From assembly GCA_027315345.1 (NCBI GenBank), contig DAHUYE010000067.1:62001-126000 (forward strand): 64,000 nucleotides of DNA, written 5' to 3'. The notes beneath the pieces were generated by a model that saw nothing but the letters and a program-made list of their open reading frames with translations, did no database searches and was not told where the DNA came from. Source of the stretch: Actinomycetota bacterium (lineage in GTDB: Bacteria; Actinomycetota; Acidimicrobiia; Acidimicrobiales; JAJPHE01). Shown here piece by piece: positions 60,152-64,000 of the stretch (position 1 is the first letter of the stretch; every line of letters begins with the position of its first letter). A program made the translations under genes and the position numbers.

Positions 60152-60721
60152 CCCGACCACCCGGGCGACGGCCTCGGCCAGGTCGACCTCATCGGTGCGG
60201 ATCTCCAGTTCCGGCCGCACCGGTTCCTCATAGGGACTGTCGATGCCGGTGAAGGACTGGATGGCCCCGGCTTCGGCCCGGGCGTAGAGGCCCTTCGGAT
60301 CGCGCCGGCGGCACACCTCGATGGGGGTGTTCACCCACACCTCGAAAAAGTCCAGGCCGGCGGCGGCGTGAGCCGCTCGGGCCCGGTCCCGGCCGGCCCG
60401 GAACGGGCTGATGAGGCAGACCAGAGCCACCGTCCCGGCCTCGGCCATGAGCAGAGCCACCTCACCCACCCGCCGGACGTTCTCGTCCCGGTCCTCGGCG
60501 CTGAATCCCAGCCCGGCGTTGAGTCCGTGGCGCAGGTTGTCCCCGTCGAGCATGTAGGCCGGCCGGCCCGCCTCCAGCAGCCGGGCCTCGACGGCGGCGG
60601 CGATGGTGGACTTACCGGAACCGGACAGGCCGGTCAGCCAGATGGTGGCCCCGGCGTGGCCCAGGGCAGCCCAGCGCTGAGGACGGGAGAAGTGGCCGCC
60701 GTGCCAGGTGATGTCGCTCAA
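60140..60721 (-). CDS. cysC: Adenylylsulfate kinase
   Basis: Phosphorylates adenylylsulfate to PAPS. The 193-residue product has Walker A GLSGSGKST (31-39), LDGDNLRHGLN near 58-68 and the family loop LISPFRAGRDRAR near 101-113, plus DPKGLYARA near 140. TTG 60721 overlaps the cysN stop as TTGA. It is the third gene of cysD-cysN-cysC; no PAPS reductase gene is in this window. Confidence 0.95.
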   Translation of the reverse strand: MSDITWHGGHFSRPQRWAALGHAGATIWLTGLSGSGKSTIAAAVEARLLEAGRPAYMLDGDNLRHGLNAGLGFSAEDRDENVRRVGEVALLMAEAGTVALVCLISPFRAGRDRARAAHAAAGLDFFEVWVNTPIEVCRRRDPKGLYARAEAGAIQSFTGIDSPYEEPVRPELEIRTDEVDLAEAVARVVGLLD

Positions 60722-61974
60722 GGAGCGCCGAGGATCATCCCGCCGGCCACGGTGGCGTTGGTGTGCTCATCGATCAGGATGAAGCTGCCCGTCGACCGGT
60801 TGCGGCGGTAGTCATCGAAGAACAGCGGCGTGGTGGTCCTCAGCGTCACCCGGCCGATCTCGTTGAGGGCCAGATCGGCGGCGTCCTCGTGGCGGTGCAG
60901 GGTGTTGATGTCGAGGCGGTAGTGCAACTCTCTGACCAGAGCCCGAGCCGTGCGGGTGGTCTGCTTGATCACGTACTTGGCGCCGGCGTTGAGCCGGGAC
61001 CGGTCGTCCAACCAGCAGATCATGGCCGTCACGTCCTGGGACACGGTGGGGTGGTTGTGGGGCCGGCAGATCATGTCGCCCCGGGAGATGTCGATCTCAT
61101 CGGCCAGCCGGATGGTGACGGCCATGGGGGAGTGGGCCTGGGCCACCGGGCCGTCCATGGTGTCGATGGCGGTGATGGTGGAACTGAAGCCGGAGGGGAG
61201 GACCATGACCTCGTCCCCGGGGCGGAAGGACCCCCCCGCCACCGTCCCGGCGTAGCCGCGGTAGTCGGACCCGTCGGCCATCTGGGGCCGGATGACGTAC
61301 TGAACGGGGAAGCGGGGGTCGATCAGGTTCCGGTCCGAGGCGATGTGGACCTCTTCCAGATGGTGCAGCAGCGAAGTGCCCTCGTACCAGGCCATGTTGG
61401 GGGAGCGGTTGACCACGTTGTCCCCGTTGAGAGCCGACATGGGGATGAAGGTGAGATCGTGGATGTCGAGCTTGGCCGCGAAAGCCCCGAACTCCCGGCG
61501 GATCGACTCATAGGTCTCCTGGTCGTAGTCGACCAGGTCCATCTTGTTGACGCAGAGGACGAGGTGGGGGACCCGCAACAGGGAGGAGAGGAAGGCGTGC
61601 CGGCGGGACTGCTCGACTATCCCCTTGCGGGCGTCGATCAGGATCAGAGCCAGGTCGGCGGTGGACGCGCCCGTCACCATGTTGCGGGTGTACTGGATGT
61701 GTCCGGGGGTGTCGGCGATGATGAACTTGCGCCGGGGCGTGGCGAAGTAGCGGTAGGCGACATCGATGGTGATGCCCTGCTCCCGCTCGGCCCGCAGCCC
61801 GTCGGTCAGCAGGGCCAGGTTGGTGTACTGGTCGCCCCGCTGCCGGCTGGTCCGCTCCACCGCTTCGAGCTGGTCCTCGAAGATCGACTTGGAGTCGTAC
61901 AGCAGACGGCCGATGAGGGTGGACTTACCGTCGTCCACCGAGCCGGCGGTGGCGAAGCGGAGGAGCTCGCTCAT
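60718..61974 (-). CDS. cysN: Sulfate adenylyltransferase subunit 1 (GTPase)
   Basis: GTPase subunit that drives sulfate activation by CysD. The 418-residue protein has the EF-Tu-like GTPase domain: GSVDDGKST (11-19), the G2 region EQGITIDVAYRYF, DTPGH near 88-92 and NKMD near 144-147. Two beta-barrel domains follow. It is not fused to CysC; CysC is encoded separately. ATG 61974 directly abuts the cysD stop codon. Confidence 0.95.
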   Translation of the reverse strand: MSELLRFATAGSVDDGKSTLIGRLLYDSKSIFEDQLEAVERTSRQRGDQYTNLALLTDGLRAEREQGITIDVAYRYFATPRRKFIIADTPGHIQYTRNMVTGASTADLALILIDARKGIVEQSRRHAFLSSLLRVPHLVLCVNKMDLVDYDQETYESIRREFGAFAAKLDIHDLTFIPMSALNGDNVVNRSPNMAWYEGTSLLHHLEEVHIASDRNLIDPRFPVQYVIRPQMADGSDYRGYAGTVAGGSFRPGDEVMVLPSGFSSTITAIDTMDGPVAQAHSPMAVTIRLADEIDISRGDMICRPHNHPTVSQDVTAMICWLDDRSRLNAGAKYVIKQTTRTARALVRELHYRLDINTLHRHEDAADLALNEIGRVTLRTTTPLFFDDYRRNRSTGSFILIDEHTNATVAGGMILGAP

Positions 61975-62886
61975 CTAGAAGTATCCCTCCTTCTTGCGAT
62001 CCTCCATGGCCGCCTCGGAGAACTTGTCATCGGCCCGGGTCGCCCCCCGCTCGGTGATCCGGGACACCGACACCTCTTCGATGACCTGGGCATAGTCGGC
62101 GGCGGTGGATTCCACCGCCGCCGTGCAGGTCATGTCCCCGACGGTGCGGTAGCGCACCGACATCTCCAGGATCTCCTCCCCGTCCTGGGCCGGCAGGAAC
62201 TCACCCAGGCCCATCAGCATCCCCTCCCGGCGCACCACCTGGCGGCGGTGGGCGAAGTAGATGGAAGGCAGGGGCACCTGCTCCCGGGCCAGGTAGGACC
62301 AGATATCCAGCTCGGTCCAGTTGGATAGAGGAAAGACCCGGATGTGCTCACCCCTGGCGATGCGCCCGTTGTAGATCCGCCACAGCTCGGGCCGCTGGTT
62401 CTTGGGGTCCCACTGACCGAACTCGTCCCGGAAGGAGAAGACCCGTTCCTTGGCTCTGGCCTTCTCCTCGTCCCGGCGGGCCCCGCCGAATACGGCGTCG
62501 AAGCCGTTGGCCTCGATGGCGTCGAGGAGGGCCACGGTCTGGAGGCGGTTGCGGCTGGCCAGCGGGTGCTCCTCCCGCACCCGGCCCCGGTCGATGGCTT
62601 CCTGGACGGAGGCCACCACCAGCTCCACCCCCAACTCGGCCACCCGGGCGTCGCGGTACTCGAGCACCTCCGGGAAGTTGTGGCCGGTGTCCACGTGCAT
62701 GACCGGAAAGGGGATGGGCGCCGGCCAGAAGGCTTTCTGGGCCACCCGCACCATGACCACCGAATCCTTGCCGCCGGAGAAGAGCAGGACGGGGTGTTCG
62801 AACTCGGCGGCCACCTCCCGGAAGATCTCGATGGACTCGGCTTCGAGGGCCTCCAGGTAGGAAAGGCTGTAGTCGGTGCTGGTCAT
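61975..62886 (-). CDS. cysD: Sulfate adenylyltransferase subunit 2
   Basis: Catalytic ATP sulfurylase subunit, 303 residues. The PP-loop SGGKDS lies at 37-42, with HVDTGHNFPEVLEYRD near 64-79, GGARRDEEKARAKERVFSFRD spread over about 133-153 and a C-terminal RITERG motif. It is the first gene of the cysDNC operon and is divergent from the acyl-CoA mutase gene, 98 bp away. Confidence 0.95.
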   Translation of the reverse strand: MTSTDYSLSYLEALEAESIEIFREVAAEFEHPVLLFSGGKDSVVMVRVAQKAFWPAPIPFPVMHVDTGHNFPEVLEYRDARVAELGVELVVASVQEAIDRGRVREEHPLASRNRLQTVALLDAIEANGFDAVFGGARRDEEKARAKERVFSFRDEFGQWDPKNQRPELWRIYNGRIARGEHIRVFPLSNWTELDIWSYLAREQVPLPSIYFAHRRQVVRREGMLMGLGEFLPAQDGEEILEMSVRYRTVGDMTCTAAVESTAADYAQVIEEVSVSRITERGATRADDKFSEAAMEDRKKEGYF

Positions 62887-62971
62887 GAAAGGGCGTCACC
62901 CGGGTCGGGGCTGGGAGGTGGAGCCGGCCATTGTCTCATCCGGGGGGCGCCAGGTGGAAACCGCCGGTCCC

Positions 62972-62977
62972 TAGACT
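62972..62977 (+). promoter_or_regulatory. -10-like box before the acyl-CoA mutase
   Basis: TAGACT is followed by 7 nt and ATG 62985. This is close to the leaderless spacing found elsewhere; CGGAG within those 7 nt is too close to act as a ribosome-binding site. Confidence 0.45.
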
Positions 62978-62984
62978 CGGAGCC

Positions 62985-64000
62985 ATGGGTGAGCGCTCGG
63001 TATGGGAGAAGGCAGCCGGGGCCGCCCCGGACCGGGGCCGGCCGGCGGAGACCATGTCCGGGCTCCCTTTGGACGGCGTGTACGGGCCCGACGGGGGAGA
63101 GTTCCCCGGACAGTGGCCCTACACCCGGGGCCCCTACGCCAGCATGTACCGGTCCCGGCTCTGGACCATGCGCCAGTTTGCCGGGTTCGGGACGGCCGCT
63201 GACACCAACCAGCGCTTCCGGGAGTTGCTGCGCTCGGGCGGGGACGGCCTGTCCACCGCCTTCGACATGCCCACCCTGATGGGCCGGGACTCGGATGATC
63301 CCCTGGCCCTGGGCGAGGTGGGCCGGGCCGGCGTGGCGGTGGACACCCTGGCCGACATGCAGACCCTCTTCGATGGGATCGACCTCGGCACCGTTTCCAC
63401 TTCCATGACCATCAACTCCCCGGCCCCGATCCTTTTGGCCATGTACATCGGCGTGGCTGACGGCACCGGGGTGGACCGCAGCCGGCTGGGGGGGACGCTC
63501 CAGAACGACATCCTCAAGGAGTACCAGGCTCAGAAGGAGTTCATCTTCCCGCCCCGGCCCTCCATGCGCCTGGTCACCGACGTCATCCGCTTCGCCACCG
63601 CCGAGCTTCCCCGCTGGCATCCGGTGTCCATCTCCGGCTACCACATCCGCGAGGCCGGCTCCACCGCGGCCCAGGAGCTGGCCTTCACCCTGGCCAACGG
63701 TTTCGCCTACGTGGAGGCGGCCCGGACCGCCGGTTTGGACGTGGACGCCTTCGGGCCCCGGCTGTCGTTCTTCTTCAACGCCCACATCGACTTCTTCGAG
63801 GAGATCGCCAAGTACCGGGCCGCGCGGCGCATCTGGGCCCGCTGGATGCGCGACCGCTACGCCGCCTCCGACCCCAGGTCCCTGCAGCTGCGCTTCCACA
63901 CCCAGACGGCGGGCGTCTCGCTCACCGCCCAGCAGCCCGAGGTGAACCTGGCCCGGGTGGCCATCGAGGCCCTGGCCGCCGTGTTGGGCGGCACCCAGAG
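62985..64000 (+). CDS. Acyl-CoA mutase large subunit (methylmalonyl-CoA mutase family), cut by window end
   Basis: B12-dependent carbon-skeleton mutase; about 338 codons are present and the gene runs off the window. Visible family features are [20 protein letters not shown] near 46-65, [13 protein letters not shown] just after, [11 protein letters not shown] near 167-177, [16 protein letters not shown] near 185-200 and [17 protein letters not shown] near 212-228. Whether it is a methylmalonyl-, isobutyryl- or other acyl-CoA mutase cannot be decided here; [21 protein letters not shown] near 260 is usual for the separate-large-subunit kind. Confidence 0.93.
   Translation, partial: MGERSVWEKAAGAAPDRGRPAETMSGLPLDGVYGPDGGEFPGQWPYTRGPYASMYRSRLWTMRQFAGFGTAADTNQRFRELLRSGGDGLSTAFDMPTLMGRDSDDPLALGEVGRAGVAVDTLADMQTLFDGIDLGTVSTSMTINSPAPILLAMYIGVADGTGVDRSRLGGTLQNDILKEYQAQKEFIFPPRPSMRLVTDVIRFATAELPRWHPVSISGYHIREAGSTAAQELAFTLANGFAYVEAARTAGLDVDAFGPRLSFFFNAHIDFFEEIAKYRAARRIWARWMRDRYAASDPRSLQLRFHTQTAGVSLTAQQPEVNLARVAIEALAAVLGGTQ

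Noticed and set aside
60763-62328. A 521-codon plus-strand open frame opposite cysN and cysD
   Set aside because: No family resemblance; cysN and cysD are secure on the minus strand.
62985-64000. Assigning the mutase specifically to methylmalonyl-CoA
   Set aside because: The residues that separate methylmalonyl- from isobutyryl- and other acyl-CoA mutases could not be assigned with confidence, and the gene is cut.

Overview
The window is about 64 kb of very GC-rich, densely coding DNA from a member of the Actinomycetota. The block prs - rplY(ctc) - pth - mfd - surA-like - mazG - eno - ftsB-like ... DUF501 - ppx is typical of this phylum. CoA-transferases, crotonases, an SCP2 protein, an NDMA-type alcohol dehydrogenase and a form II CoxL cluster are common in Acidimicrobiia-like lineages. 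The exact lineage is my inference; no 16S gene is present. No transposase, phage gene or CRISPR array was seen.

Layout. 0-10.5 kb: information-processing and core genes on the + strand (prs, L25/Ctc, pth, mfd, a SurA-like lipoprotein, mazG, eno, an FtsB/DivIC-like protein). 10.5-13.9 kb (-): a coupled operon for an FAD monooxygenase, an epoxide-hydrolase-like protein and a zinc dehydrogenase. 14.1-23.9 kb (+): a molybdenum hydroxylase operon (form II CoxL, CoxS, CoxM, CoxD-like ATPase, CoxE-like VWA protein, split XdhC, a DUF1707/class III cyclase fusion, a MobA-like nucleotidyltransferase and CoxG). 23.9-28.4 kb (+): DUF501, Ppx, a class V aminotransferase, a GNAT protein and a Ser/Thr kinase. 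28.4-31.2 kb (-): crotonase, atypical SDR and PlsC-type acyltransferase. 31.3-32.1 kb: tRNA-Leu(TAA) followed by a gene-poor stretch with a 58-residue membrane protein and an oxidoreductase remnant. 32.1-41.4 kb: VOC protein, a cytochrome b6-like protein without partners, an MBL hydrolase, a large secreted Asn/Gly/Ser-rich protein, guaB with a thioesterase, an orphan histidine kinase and an SCP2 protein. 41.5-49.8 kb: a fused ABC exporter, aldo/keto reductase, pyrE and a two-domain CoA-transferase. 49.7-54.9 kb: TetR- and MarR-controlled units with clear operators. 55-60 kb: an MhuD-like haem oxygenase, a crotonase/CoA-transferase operon and two PH-domain membrane proteins. 60-64 kb: cysC-cysN-cysD and the start of an acyl-CoA mutase gene.

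Two expression features run through the window. First, many genes are joined by a four-base NTGA overlap, and N can be A, G, T or, unusually, C. For several genes (pth, the CoxD-like ATPase, the ABC exporter, a CoA-transferase) no in-frame ATG, GTG or TTG gives an intact conserved N-terminus, so CTG appears to be used as a start codon. Second, at least six genes have a TANNNT box exactly 6 nt before the start codon, which predicts leaderless transcripts. Neither has been tested here; both are read from sequence.

The most unusual points are the recurrent CTG starts, the nucleotide-cyclase fusion inside the Cox-type operon, that cluster lying between ftsB and DUF501, the solitary cytochrome b6-like protein with a long C-terminal domain, and the unclassified secreted Asn-rich protein.
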